Shown: piece after piece, positions 47,013-58,362 of the stretch
How the letters are laid out: every line of letters begins with the position of its first letter
How positions within the stretch are numbered: position 1 is the first letter of the stretch
Assembly: GCF_001704415.2 (NCBI RefSeq)
Contig: NC_030824.1
Coordinates: 31,181,022 to 31,245,021 of the forward strand
Reading direction: 5' to 3'
Length of the DNA: 64,000 bases
Origin: Capra hircus
Lineage: Eukaryota > Chordata > Mammalia > Artiodactyla > Bovidae
Notes under the pieces: generated by a model
Seen by the model: the letters and a program-made list of their open reading frames with translations, nothing else
Told to the model about the DNA's origin: nothing
Database searches by the model: none
Translations under genes and position numbers: made by a program

Positions 47013-47188
47013 GCCTGCAGTGCAGGAGAGCTTGGTTCAACCCCTGGGTCGGGTAGATCCCCTGGAGAAGTAAATGACAATCCACTGCAGTATTCTTGCC
47101 TGGAGAACTCCATGGACAGAGGAGCCATGGTGGGCTACAGTCCGTGGGGTCACAAAGAGTTGGACATGACTGAGCGACTAACACACTG
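47013..47188 (+). mobile_element. Bov-tA SINE, head-truncated, in L1
   Basis: Starts cctgcagtgcaggagagctt and ends gacatgactgagcgactaac, followed by TA/CA-rich text to 47295. Confidence 0.9.
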
Positions 47189-47199
47189 TGTTAGTGTGT

Positions 47200-47295
47200 A
47201 TATATATACACACACGTACATGAGATATATACAGTGTGAGGTATAATGTGACATATACGTATCTACATACATATATGTAGATATATATATATATC
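47200..47295. repeat. AT/CA-rich simple sequence
   Basis: gtatatatatacacacacg at the left and atatatatatatatat near 47281-47294, flanking acatacgtatctacatacat-like text. Confidence 0.8.
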
Positions 47296-47392
47296 ACAGT
47301 TTCTCGATCTGTTCATTCAGCCACAGACACTTAAACTGTTACTTTGGCTATTGTGAATAATGCTGCATCGAGTCCATATGTTTTACACTCTG

Positions 47393-47567
47393 ATCGTGGC
47401 TCACTCTCTGCGACCCCGTGGACACAGTCTGTGGAATTCTCCAGGCCAGAATACTGGAGTGGGTAGCCTTTTCCCTTCTCCAAGGGATCTTCCCAACCCA
47501 GGGATCGAACCCTGGTCTCCCACATTGCAGGTGGATTCTTTACCAGCTGAGCCACAAGGGAAGCCCA
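47393..47567 (-). mobile_element. Bov-tA SINE, first unit of a tandem pair
   Basis: Minus-strand copy from gatcgtggctcactctctgc to gagccacaagggaagccc. Confidence 0.9.
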
Positions 47568-47687
47568 AGAATACTGGATTGGGTAGCCTATTCCTTCTCC
47601 AGCAGATCTTCCCAACCCAGGAATTGAATTGGGTCTCCTGCATTGCAGGCAGATTCTTTACCAACTGAGCTCTGAGGGAAGCCCTTT
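47568..47687 (-). mobile_element. Bov-tA head/body duplicate, second unit
   Basis: Immediately after the first unit: aagaatactggattgggtag to tgagctctgagggaagccc. It lacks the BovA 3' tail, so the pair is a partial tandem dimer in one orientation. Confidence 0.88.
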
Positions 47688-47827
47688 CACTTTGAAAAAT
47701 GAAAGATCTGATTAAAAAATGGTGTTCGCCCTTCTTGAAGTCCATGAGTTAAATCAATCCAGTGGGACTAAGGTAATCCTAGGGAATCTGGTGTTAAAAT
47801 GAATTTATCTATTTTTCTTTTAAAATT

Positions 47828-48103
47828 TTATTGATTTATTCATTTTTGGCTACACTGGGTCTTTATTGCACGGCATTTCTCTAGTTGGGGTGAGTGGGGG
47901 CTACTTGCTAGTTGTGGTCTGCAGGTTTCTCGTTATGGTGACTTGACTCATAGAGAAGTAGGCTCTAGAGCGTGGGCTTTCGTCGTTATGGTGCATGGGC
48001 TTAGTTACCCACAGCATGTGGGATCTTCCTGGACCAGAGATTAGACCCTTGTCCCCTGCATTGGCAGGTGGGTTCTTTACTACTGGACCACCAGGGAAGT
48101 CTG
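47828..48103 (-). mobile_element. CHR-type SINE, long form
   Basis: tttttggctacactgggtct, ggtgcatgggcttagttacc and terminal gaccaccagggaagtc. Confidence 0.9.
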
Positions 48104-49004
48104 AAATCAGTTTCTTTAAGTACTGATTTGGTGGACATGAAAATGAGAACTACCTTTTTCAGTACCCTTGAAGAAACATTCTGTTCATTGTCTCAGCAGA
48201 TTTTAATTGAGGGCTTATTATCAGCCTGTGTTTGTTTTAGTCTGCTCCGTCATGCGGTCTTGCATAAAAAGATGTAGAGATGGATGTGCTGAACTAACAG
48301 AGGATCTGGATGGAGTGGACCTGGAACCGTGGGAGCCAGGGCAGGCGTCCGGGGAGGGGGAGGCTGCAGTGGGACGTGTGAGATGACCAAAGCTTGAATC
48401 TCAGGCTCTGGAAGTGGCCACTTGCTTGGAGTATAATTAAAATTACTTTGGTTTATGTCAAGATACATAGTAACTTAAAAATGACAAACTTGTTTTTTTG
48501 AAGTTATATATTAGGATTGGACTCGTATTTCTAAATACAGAATGCTACAGGCATGCACTTAATCTTAGCTTTCTGGAGAGGTGATTGTCGGAAGATTATA
48601 TCATAGTTGAAGCAACACCAGGACTAATTGTAAGGTTTCACGAAGTACATACTCCTTTAGTTTTGAGTTTGTTCGTTAGGTTACCATGCCATGTATCACT
48701 GCTGGTAGTTTTCTTTCTGTTTTTTTCTTTCTTAAAGGGGAGAGAAAAGAAGAAGGAGTGGGGAGAGACTGTGAATGACTCTGGGAGGATGATAATAAAT
48801 TAGAGTGAGAAGAGTGAATATGAGGATGTCTATTTGGGATTTGAAAACTGCTGTAGCAGACTCGTTTATTGTGGAGTCTGATGTTTGCCTGTGTATGTGT
48901 GGGGTGGGGTCAGCAGTTTACAAAGTGTCTTTGATTTCTTTCCCTTTGTGAATTGTTAGATATAAAGTGTCTGCATGGGGAATTGTTAAAGAAGTCATAG
49001 ATAA
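48104..49004. other. Non-repeat stretch
   Basis: A G-rich patch at 48343-48372 (ggcgtccggggagggggagg). No gene recognised; frames do not exceed 72 codons. Confidence 0.45.
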
Positions 49005-49075
49005 TAGATGTAGATCATCCAGTACAATGCCTGGCGTATAATAGGTAGTTGTTATTGTTTATAAATAAAACATTA
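49005..49075 (+). mobile_element. L2 or MIR3 3' tail
   Basis: cagtacaatgcctggcgtat followed by aataggtagttgttattgtt and aataaa. Matches the shared L2-type 3' terminus. Confidence 0.5.
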
Positions 49076-49847
49076 TCCTTCATTTAACATGGGGGGGGTT
49101 ACAGGAAAATGATTTGATGCCTTGAAACAATAGGTTTGAAACCAGTATTCTTCATAATTAGTATCACTAAGCTGTGGAGACATGGCATCACTACAAAAAT
49201 AATAAAGTCCAATATCAAAACAGTTAACTGGATGCCACATCATAAAAATACAAATGTCCATTGTGTTTTGTGACTTAGTCCGGTTTGCTATTTTTGTATT
49301 AGTCTTAAGGAAAACAAGGCTCCAAGGTTCCGAAATACTGCAAACACAGAATGTTAAAAAACAAAAAGAGTGTTCCCTGCTGAAAATCTTCAGTTTATGT
49401 ACTCTTGCTGAAAATCTTTAATACTAGAATGTATTCTGTAAAGTTAAAAAAAAATGTAACACAAAGAGCCTTCTATGTTTTTTGAAGGAATTTGTTTCCC
49501 TTTGGGATAAGGGATAAGGTCTGTGGGATAAGTTTATTTAATATGACATCAGTTGAATAAAGCCAGCTGTGAGTAATTATATCTGATATTTGATTTCCAG
49601 CTGTTTGTTGAACTATTATTGGCTCTCAAGGTATTTGGATATTAGCTAAATGAATACTCACTGTAAAGGAGTGTTGTTTAAAGTAATGTTGCCCCAAATA
49701 GGACATAGAAAAGGAGCCACCTGCTGCAAAGTTTAGTTTTAATTCTTTCTGGTGTAACTGTTACTCTAAAGTTAGCATATTTTTACTCAGAGGAAAACAT
49801 ACAGCTCAGATACATTTCAGCAGTAATTTTCTTATGTTATATATATA
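49076..49847. other. AT-rich stretch
   Basis: Short local repeats (gctgaaaatctt twice near 49378-49418; gggataagggataag near 49503). No gene recognised. Confidence 0.45.
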
Positions 49848-51240
49848 TTGTTGTTCAGTAGCTCAGTTGTATCTGATTCTACGTAGCATACCAGGCTTCC
49901 GCTTCCCTGTCCTTCACTATATCCAGGAACTTGCTCAGAGTTGGTGATGCCATCCAACCTTCTTGTCCTCTGCCTTCTATCTTTCCCAGCATCAGGGGCT
50001 TTTCCAATGAGTTGGCTCTTCACATCAGGTAGCCAGAGTACTGAAGCTTCAGCATCAGTCCTTCCAGTGAATATTCAGGGTTGATTTTCTTTAGGTTTGA
50101 CTGGTTTGATCTCCTTGCAGTCCAAGGGACTCTCAAGAGTCTTCTCTAGTACCACAGTTCGAAAACATCAATTCTGTGGGGCTCAGCCTTCTTTATAGTC
50201 CAACTCTCACATCCATACATGACTACTGGAAAAACCATAGCTTTGACTATAAGAACCTTTGTTGGCAAAGTAATGTCTCTGCTTTTTAATATACTATCTA
50301 GGTTGGTCATAGCTTTCCTTCCAAAGAGCAAGCGTCTTTTAATTTCATGACTGCAATCACCATCTGCAGTGATTTTGGAGCCCAAGAAAATAAAGTCTGT
50401 TACTGTTTCTGTTGTTTCCCCATCTATTTGTTGTAAAGTGATGAGACTGGATGCCATAATCTTAGTTTTTTGAATGTTGAATTTTAAGCCAGCTTTTTCA
50501 CTCTCCACTTTCTCCTTTATCAAAAGGCTTTTTAATTCCTTTTCGCTTGCTACCATAAGGGTGGTATCATCCTCATATCTGAGGTTATTGATATTTCTCC
50601 CAGCAATCTTGGTCCCAGCTTGTGCGTCATCCAGCTCACTATTTCACATGATGTGCTCTGCTTAGCAGTTAAATAAGCAGGGTGACAATATACAGCCTTG
50701 TCGTATTCCTTTTCCTATTTGGAACCAGTCTGTTGTTCCATGTCCAGTTCTGTTGCTTCTTGACCTGCATGCAGATTTCTCAGGAGGCAGATAAGGTGAT
50801 CTGGTATTCCCATCTATTTAATGATTTTCCAGTTTGTTGTGATCCACGCAGTCAAAGGCTTTAGTGTAGTCAATGAAGCAGAAGTAGGTGTTTTTCTGGA
50901 ATTCTCTTGCTTTTTCTATGATCCAGCAAATGTTGGCAGTTTGATCTCTAGTTCCTCTGCCTTTTCTAAATCTAGCTGGTACATCTGGAAGTTCTCTATT
51001 CATGTACTGTTGAAGCCTAGCTTGGAGGATTTGGGACATTACCTTGCTAGCATGTGAAATGAGTGCAGTTGAGCAGTAGTTTCAACATTTCTTTGGCATT
51101 GCCTTTCTTTGGGATTGGAATGAAAACTGACCTTTTCCAGTTCTGTGACCACTGCCGAGTTTTCCAAATTTGCTGGCATATTGAGCGCAGCACTTTAACA
51201 ATATCATCATTTAGGATTTGAAATAGCTTAGCTGGAATGT
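49848..51240 (-). pseudogene. BovB (RTE) LINE, 3' ~1.4 kb, broken reverse transcriptase
   Basis: The longest BovB copy in the window. Minus-strand frames run in order 51256-51047 (WKRSVFIPIPKKGNAKE), 51039-50818 (FRKGRGTRDQTANI, then RT motif A FIDYTKAFDCVDH with its catalytic aspartate) and 50556-50146 (C-terminal connection region, GCESWT near the end). The motif C tetrad lies just upstream of the last frame, at about 50570, and reads YEDD. Frames are separated by stops and indels, and the endonuclease half is missing (5' truncation at 51240). The 3' end is at 49848 (gttgttcagtagctcagttg on plus). AT-rich text (tatatatat) on both flanks may be a target-site duplication. Inactive. Confidence 0.95.
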
Positions 51241-52849
51241 ATATATGTATACACAAATAGAATTAAATGTATCAACTCTTTGTCTAAAAATTTTCAGACT
51301 CAGATTATCATTAGTGAAGAATTCATGTCAGATTGAGTATAGAAGAAGCAGCAGGTTTTTTTTTTTTTTTTTTTTTTAAGCATGTTGGACTTTGTACCAT
51401 TAAACTCTAGGCAGTTGATATTGTGGAAGATTTGAAAGAAAAAAATCACAGAGATTAAGAGAAATCAGTTAAAACCAAAAGAATTGAAGGAAGATAAATA
51501 AGAAATTGGGCATCAGAACAGGCCAGTTGTGAGTTAGTCCACCAGGGAGGTAAGGAAAGAACAGAGGCTTAAACTGGAGCCCTTAGCAGTTCTGGCAGGA
51601 GACATGTGGGGAGTGCAGTGGGGCTGGGGTGGTGGGGGTGGCAGGTGAAGGGTGCACGTCCTGGGAGGAAAGCTGCTCGTGTTCTGCATATAATAGTGAC
51701 CAGACTCGTGTGTGCATCTTTCTTCTGCATCAGAATCTCAGTGCATCCCTTGGTGAAGTGATCCGAGCCTCAGGACCAGCCAGACTACGGAAGCTGGTGT
51801 GGCTGCTGGCCACAGAGCTTTCATCTGCTCATGTTCTAGATTCCAGAATTTCTAGACATTTCTGAGTGTTGATGGCAAGTAGAAAGAGGCATGAGATAGA
51901 GTCCCTCCTGGTAGCATATGGTCTTACCTAGTATTGCCCATATTGCCTTGTTCCCAGAGATATTTCATATGTATGTTGAAAAATGCCAATGGTACAAACA
52001 AATAGTCAGTTGCTTATGGCTGATGCTTAAAAGATGAGGAAGATCAGGCCACAGCAATGTGGTATGAATAGGCATCTCAGAGGATATGAGTTGAGGTGCC
52101 CATCAGGTTGGGCTGGGTAGGAGGCCGGGAGGCAGAAGAGCCTCCAGTGGAGGCTGGGGCAGAGGAAGTGGGAGGAGGCTGGGGTGGGGCCTCAGATGCA
52201 CCAACTGCTTGTGTGATGAGATGGAGATCAGTGATGGACTGAAGTGTTCCCCTAATGGAAGGGACAACAGCCTGTAAAGCTGTAAAGGCCCCTTATTTTG
52301 TTTGTGTGATGCATAATAGGGGAGTGAGCCCTGAAACTGCCCATGTCACTGGAAATAGAATGGAAAAAGAATGATGGGAAACTTAACAGGATTGCAAAAA
52401 CTAAATGTGTGAAAAAAGAGAAGAGCTGCTACAAGTCGTGACTACATTTGAAAGATAACTTACTGGGTTTTTGTTGGAAGGGCTGGGCCACTTGAACTTT
52501 GGCAGAAGAAGAGGAATTAGAGGACGTAGCTAGTCCTGATGGGGGTGGGAGGGGTAGGATTTAGTATGCATTTCAGCTGCCGTTTGAAGTGATGCTCCAG
52601 TAACTGATCGGGGGTGACTGGTCCTTTATAAGGGTTGAGGAGTTACTTGTAAAGATGCGCTGAGAGTGAGCACAGTTTCTAAGTGAAAGGAGCCTTATAA
52701 AGAGGAGGCCAGCCCAGTACTGACCTTAGGGAGACTTGTGCAGCCTTCACACCCCCTTGAGGGGCCTGGAGACCCGGGGGAAGGGTGGGCAGTGCTGCCC
52801 CTTCCCTGCCATTCTGTACTCTCCTCCCTTTGCTGTCTTGCCTTCTTAC
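51241..52849. other. Non-repeat stretch, partly GC-richer
   Basis: T22 run at 51356-51377. From about 51540 to 52800 the composition is purine- and G-rich (ggaggaggctggggtggggc near 52168). No frame above 78 codons, no recognised repeat, no obvious exon. Confidence 0.4.
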
Positions 52850-52985
52850 TGCTTAGTCAGTCTCTTCCCTCCCACTGGACCAGCCTATCAACAGGTCAGG
52901 GGTTTTGTGTGGTTTGTATGCGAACGTACCCCTAGCATCTAGAACAGTGCTTGGCACCCAGGAACAGGCAATGCTAATTTTTTGA
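52850..52985 (+). mobile_element. L2 LINE 3' end
   Basis: gcatctagaacagtgcttgg followed by cacccaggaacaggcaatgc matches the L2 3' terminus. The upstream part is poorly preserved. Confidence 0.5.
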
Positions 52986-53906
52986 AAAGTGATCCTTGGT
53001 GATCTCAGAGCGGGGAATTTCTGCAAACTTAAGGGCAAAGATCAGATTCCAAAAGATTGTTTAATAAGCAGATAGTAGAGAAAAGGGATATACCTGTCAC
53101 TCCAGAACCCTGGCAGAGAGACAGAGCTTTGCTGTGAGGACTTTGAAGGTCAAGTGAAGGATGGTCAGCCAGAAGCTCCTGTGTTTCTAAGAAGAGAATT
53201 GGAAGTGATGGGGAGAGCGCAGTGTTGAGAGTTGAAAAACTTAGGGGTGTGGTTGTTGTGTATGTGATTTTGTGTGTGTGCTTGGATGGCTTACTCTTTC
53301 AGAAAAGACTAACAAAAGGTGTACAGAAGAAATAGTACTCATCCCACCTTTTTCTTTTTTTTTTTCCTGTTCTTTTGAAATTTGTAAACATTTAATTTTC
53401 ACTCAGGTCACTCATACTGGAGGCAGGATCAACATGAATGTTTGGGGGTGTGAGCAGGACTTTACTGCTATACCAGACTGTTTTCTGCGTTTCAGATTTT
53501 TGCACTGAATATTCTACTCAAAAGGTAATTGGCCCCCTTGGGTGAGACCTGTGTATGTAGCTGGTAGAATCTCACCTGCATGATGATGCAAGGGATTTCA
53601 AAGGTTACACTTGGGCCACTTCAATAACCTCTAATAATTACCTTCAGGAATAAAACTGTGCTTTGGGTCCAGAAGAATAAGAAATGTAACAGATAGTCTT
53701 TATCCACCGTATATTTTAGAGTTCAGGAGGCTTAAATGACACATTGGACAAGTAGTCTAATGTAGTAGATTGAATTCCATAATTATCTCATGTTTGATTT
53801 TGATTTATTAACATTTTCTACTAAAAATGAGGCTTGGCTATCATGAAGTGAAATTTAAAGTAAGGCAGGGATTAATGCACTTAAATGTCATCCCTAGCGT
53901 TTGTCA
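52986..53906. other. Non-coding stretch
   Basis: T-rich patch at 53347-53366. No gene recognised; frames do not exceed 78 codons. Confidence 0.45.
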
Positions 53907-54038
53907 CTGGAGAAGGCAATGGCACCCCACTCCAGTACTGTTGCCTGGAAAATCCCGTGGACAGAGGAGCCTGGTGGGCTGCCATCTATGGGGTTGCACA
54001 GAGTTGGACACGACTGAAGTAGCTTAGCAGCAGCAGCA
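53907..54038 (+). mobile_element. BovA monomer SINE
   Basis: ggagaaggcaatggcacccc to gacacgactgaagtagctta, with a short (AGC)n tail. The flanks gtttgtcac and atttgtcat look like a short target-site duplication. Confidence 0.93.
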
Positions 54039-54275
54039 TTTGTCATATTTCCAAGTGATACAGTTTGTATGAAAACCTGGTGCTATTGGTCAGAATATTT
54101 TTAGACTGTTTCTTGTGAATGTCTTAGGTTATCTCTTTACTTCATATCATTGTATTTTATTTTTGTCCCCGCTGGAGCAAAGAACCAACTTGTTCACTAG
54201 GCTTAGTTCTGGGTGTTGGATATTCACAAAACCTGCTAGTGATAATATGCAAAAAGAATGTGTTTTCAGATAGTC

Positions 54276-55300
54276 TTTTTTTTTTTTTTTTTTAAATTAT
54301 TGAGGTATGGTTGATTTACAGTGCTGAGTTTATTTCTGCTGTATAGCAAAATGATTCAGTTATACACATGTGTACTTTCTTTGTCATAGTCTTTTCCTTC
54401 ATGGTTTATTGTGAGATAGTGAACATAGTTCCCTGTGCTGTTCATTAGGACCTTGTTGTTTATCCATTCTATTTACAATAGTTTGCATCTGCTAATCCCA
54501 AGCCTCTGCTTCTCCCCACCCCCAAACCCCCTCCCGCTTGGCACACACGTCTGTTCTGTGTCTGTGAATCTGTTTCTGTTTTGTTGATAACTTCATTTGT
54601 GTCATGTTTTAGATTCTGCGTGTAAGTGATGTCGTATGGTATTTGTGTCTGTCTGACTGACTTCGCCGTGTGACAGTCTGCAGGTGTATCCGTGTTGCTG
54701 CAGATAGCCTTGTTCCGTTCTTCTGTGTGGCGTGTATGTACCACATCTTTATCCATTCCTCTGTGGGTGGATGGGTTACCCAGTTGGCCCTAGTGGTAAG
54801 GAACCTGCCTGCCAGTGTAGGAAACATTAGAGACGTGGGTTTGATCCCTGAGTCAGGAAGATCCTCTGGAGGAGGGCATGGCAACCCACCCCAGTATTCT
54901 TGCCTGGAGAATCTCCGTGGACAGAGGAGCCTGGTGGGCTACAGTCCATAGGGTCACATAGAGTCAGACGTGACTGAAGCGATTTAGCACGCACGCATGC
55001 TGTGGATGGACATTTAGGTTGCTTCTATGCCCTGGCTGTTGAACACTGCGGTGCATGTATCTTTTCCAGTTATGGTTTTCTCTGGATATCTGCCCAGGAA
55101 TAGGATTGCTGGATCATATGGTAGCTCTGTTTTTAGATTTTTAAGAAACCTCCATACCATTTTGCACAGGAGCATCACCAATTTACATTTCCACCAACAG
55201 TGTGGGAGGGTTCCCTTTTCTCCACACCCTCTCCAGCATTTGTTATTTGTAGACTTATTTAGTGGCAGCCATTCTGACTGGTATTGTAGTTTTTGAATTG
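54276..55300 (-). mobile_element. Artiodactyl L1 3' region, antisense, split by Bov-tA
   Basis: T18 run at 54276-54293 (reverse of the poly-A tail), then ttgatttacagtgctgagtt, cccctccc-type UTR, gtgtatgtaccacatcttta, ttgctggatcatatggtagc, ccattttgcacaggagcat. Interrupted at 54778-54995. No intact frame. Confidence 0.9.
54778..54995 (+). mobile_element. Bov-tA SINE in L1
   Basis: Head ttacccagttggccctagtg, body gaggagggcatggcaaccca, tail gacgtgactgaagcgattta. The L1 phrase ctgtgg(gt)ggatgg recurs on both sides (54760-54776 and 54999-55010) as target-site duplication. Confidence 0.92.
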
Positions 55301-55495
55301 CATCTCCAAAGTAAATAGTTTAAAAGAAATCAGTGAAAAAGACAAATTACTCGCACAGAAATGATGGTTAGAATGACACAAGACTGCTTAACTCTAATAA
55401 TGGAAGTCAAAGACAGGAATAATTTCAAAGTATTAAGGACCATCTGTCAGAATTCTGTATCCTGGAGACAGGCATCTTAGGCTGAGGGAAAAATT
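55301..55495 (+). mobile_element. Possible L1 fragment in opposite orientation
   Basis: ctctaataatggaagtcaaa, then aataatttcaaagtattaag and gtcagaattctgtatcctgg resemble a sense-strand L1 segment. The segments on both sides are antisense L1. Diverged, so tentative. Confidence 0.4.
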
Positions 55496-55630
55496 TACTG
55501 TTATTTAAACACTTTTTGATGATGGCTGTTCTACTGGTGTGAGGCGATACTTTATTGTGATTTTGACTTGCATTTCTCTAATGATTAGCGGCAGTGGGAA
55601 TCTTTTCATGTGCCTGTTGGCCATACAGAT
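55496..55630 (-). mobile_element. Antisense L1, further piece
   Basis: actggtgtgaggcgatactt, cttgcatttctctaatgatt, catgtgcctgttggccatac: antisense ORF2 text that normally follows the 55280 end directly. Confidence 0.85.
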
Positions 55631-56189
55631 GCTCTTCAAGCACTTGCAGCTTCTGTGGATGGTCAGCTGCTAGAAGTGACCGTGGGTGGGGGTGTGAGAG
55701 GGAGCGGTTAGGCCCCAGCCTGCCCATCTCCTCTGTCTGACTCTGCCCCTAATTCATTGTATCGCTGGCACTCAGCTCTGACAGCAGGCAGGATGCAGGG
55801 CAGTGAGAGGCCAGGCCCCATAGTTCAGCATGGCCAGTGGTTCTGCTCTGTTGGGGTTCATCCCCAGAGGCATGCAAATTTATTTGCCTTTTTGTTCACA
55901 GGGCATTGCTGTATATTTTACTTATTGGAGTGTAATAAATTTGAATAACTCAATAAAAATATGCTTTTGGAATGAACTGCTTTTTTTTTTAGTAGTAAAA
56001 GGACTCGAAGCTAAATATAGAGTGTAATCACATTTTCCTGTGCGTGGTGGGTACTTGATGGCAGGTTGTGAAGAGTGAGGTTACAGATACTTAGGGTTTA
56101 CGGTGTCGTTAGCTCACATCGTACGTGTGTGACGGTTCTGGGCCCCCAGGAGCATGTGTGTGATGTGATTCAGATAAACTTGATTATTA
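55631..56189. other. Non-coding stretch
   Basis: Includes a G-rich patch at 55682-55705 and AT-rich text after 55900. Nothing recognised. Confidence 0.45.
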
Positions 56190-56348
56190 CTATTTTTTAA
56201 AAGTGATTTAGTTTTGGCTGAGCTGGATCCTCATTGCTGAACGTGGGCTTTCTCTAGTTGGAGAGAGTGGGGACTACTCTCTAGTTACCTGTGGGATCTT
56301 CTTGGACCAGGAATAGAACCCCCACCACTGGACCATCAGGGAAGTCCT
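56190..56348 (-). mobile_element. CHR-type SINE
   Basis: ttttggctgagctggatcct, ggatcttcttggaccaggaa, gaccatcagggaagtcc. Confidence 0.88.
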
Positions 56349-56561
56349 CAGATAAACCTTCTGATGAACAGCTGGCAGTGATGGTGGGTTGGCAGGGAGC
56401 ATTTGTTGAAGTTGAGAGTTAGAAAGCTCGTTTTCTGATGCTTGTGACTTTTAAGTGAATTTCTGTCTCACGTTGTAGTTGTCTGTGAGAGAGTTTTATC
56501 TGCTTTTATAGACAGAGTGACTTTTTTCCCCCCCTTATTTCTAATTGTTTGTTGGAGAAGA

Positions 56562-56720
56562 AGAGAGTGGCAAAGGATGAGATGGATGGCATTACCAACT
56601 CATTGGACATAAATGTGAGCAAACTCTGGGAGATAGTGGAGGACAGAGGAGCCTGGTGTGCTTACAGTCTGCGGAGTCATAAGGAGTCTGACACAACTTA
56701 GCGACTTAACGACAGCGATT
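56562..56720 (+). mobile_element. BovB LINE 3' fragment
   Basis: gatgagatggatggcattac, gagcaaactctgggagatag, ggacagaggagcctggtgtg, ending near gacttaacgacagcg. Only the last ~160 bp. Confidence 0.88.
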
Positions 56721-56737
56721 CTTTGTTGATTATCCTT

Positions 56738-56935
56738 TTTTTTTTTTCCTTAAGTTTTTATTGGAGTACAGTTGATTTACGGTGTTGTGTGAGTTTCAGG
56801 TATACGGCACAGTGCTTCATTTTTACATGTACATGTACCGTTCTTTTTCCTGTTCTTTCCTGTGATGGTTTATCACAGGATGCTGAGTAGAGTTCCCTGT
56901 GCTGTGCACGAGGTCCTCAGCAGTCATCTGTTCTG
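56738..56935 (-). mobile_element. Artiodactyl L1 3' end, antisense
   Basis: T-run, then ttttattggagtacagttga and gagttccctgtgctgtgcac. A second, more decayed version of the same 3' end seen at 54276. Confidence 0.8.
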
Positions 56936-57427
56936 TATGGACAAGTGTGTCTTTGAGGACCAGGGTTGTATGGTACCATCTTCGCATCTCCAGGTCGGCA
57001 CCCAGTCAGGGTTGTGCAGAGCGGGTCTTCCATGCCTTGGCTTGCCTGTGAGCCGGGGAGGGGAAACATCTAAACAAACCAGATTTTAGGATCGTCTCTC
57101 CCCCTAGTCTCTGTTGAAACCTGGAACTAAATAGAAGTCATCATTGGTGTTAGGAAAAATACAAATTGTGTTTAGGATTCTTTATTTTCAAGTCCAGTCA
57201 TTCGCTGCTTCTTAAGCTCTGTATCATTGAACTTGCAGCATTGTGTTTTACTCTGAAATGAGAAATTCCCGGAGGAAACAGAAAGGAAAAACTCCAGAGC
57301 TGTTCCAACCATGTCCTTCAGAGGTCTCTGCAGCTTGCCTCCTCCACTCTGTGGCACCGGACTGTCTTAAGATTTCCATCATTGCCCTTCAAAATGGAGT
57401 AATAAAAATCGTAGCCAGTGCTCAGAA
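56936..57427. other. Non-repeat stretch
   Basis: Moderate GC. Frames on both strands overlap, none recognised. Confidence 0.4.
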
Positions 57428-57610
57428 AGGTGCCTGTTCTATGCAGGGTGCTGCCCTCAGCACCTTGCAGAAATCTTCATTCAGATACTGTAACCATCTC
57501 CACCTTGCAGGTGAGCAAACAGCCAGGGAGGCTGAGTGGCTGCTGAGGGTGCAGAGCCAGGCCAGGGCTGGGCAGCGGGCTCAGACCAGTCACTCAGCCA
57601 AGCCAGGGGA
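57428..57610 (+). mobile_element. MIR SINE
   Basis: Positions 57485-57600 follow the MIR core order (accatctccaccttgcaggt, gagcaaacagccagggaggc, gcagagccaggccaggg). It accounts for the middle of the 149-codon plus-strand frame at 57243-57692. Confidence 0.6.
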
Positions 57611-58119
57611 GAGGTGCCCGCAGGCTCACCACAACCTTTGCCCTGCCCAGAGCATCTTGCCATGTTTTCTGCAAATTTTCCATTCTGTTTGAAGGCCCAG
57701 TATTCCACCAGAAGATTATAATGTTAAGAGATTTCTTTAATAAAAATGTATTAGAGAGAGGGTCTCTTTGGGGGAGGGTCAAAATGCCTAGAGTGCTTTT
57801 TCTCTGGAAAGTCTTGAGAATGAGAGCTGGAAGAAATGAATAATTTGGGGACTTTGTAGTCACTTCTGATCCCCATATTTAGCAGGCTTTTAGGTGGGTG
57901 CCCCAGGTTCTTGGATTTCATGAGTCAGACCCTTGATCTTCCTGACCACCACTCAGAAATTGACGTGCCAACATAATGTGGGCAATTATAGAAAATTTCT
58001 TCTACTGGTGATACTAGACAAAGCAATGAGTTATATCATCTCGTATCAATATGATTTCAAAGGATGACATTATAAAAGCAAAAAAAAAAAAAAAAGGTAT
58101 GATCTTCCCAAAAAGTCAA
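57611..58119. other. Non-coding stretch with poly-A
   Basis: A-run at 58078-58095. No gene recognised. Confidence 0.45.
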
Positions 58120-58362
58120 GCTCTTTATTTTTTTGAAATTATATTGTATTCATTTACTTGGCTGTGTTGGTCGGGTCTTAGTTGGGGCACACAGGACCCC
58201 CGTGGCATCACGCAGGCCCTTTTCCTTGTGGCACACGGATTCTGGTTTTGGCATGTGGGCTTAGTTGCTCCACGGCATGTGGGATCTTAGTTCCCCGGCC
58301 AGGGATCAAATCTGCATCCCCTGAGTTGCAGGGTGAGTTTTTAACCACTAGACCACTGAGCT
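58120..58362 (-). mobile_element. CHR-type SINE
   Basis: cttggctgtgttggtcgggt, ttagttgctccacggcatgt, ggccagggatcaaatctgca, agaccactgagctctg. The terminal box is altered. Confidence 0.85.

Larger units (their letters stand above)
45795..47392 (-). mobile_element. Antisense L1, host of a nested transposon stack
   Basis: L1 phrases on both sides of the nest: cagctttattgcactataat and gaatatttaagttctactct before it; tcaaccatagtcacggcatt, ttataactgaaagtctggac and ggctattgtgaataatgctg after it. Interrupted at 45999-46691 and again by a Bov-tA at 47013-47188. Confidence 0.8.

Noticed and set aside
57243..57692. 149-codon plus-strand frame
   Set aside because: Its middle is a MIR SINE core, and opposing frames are also open; no family is recognised.
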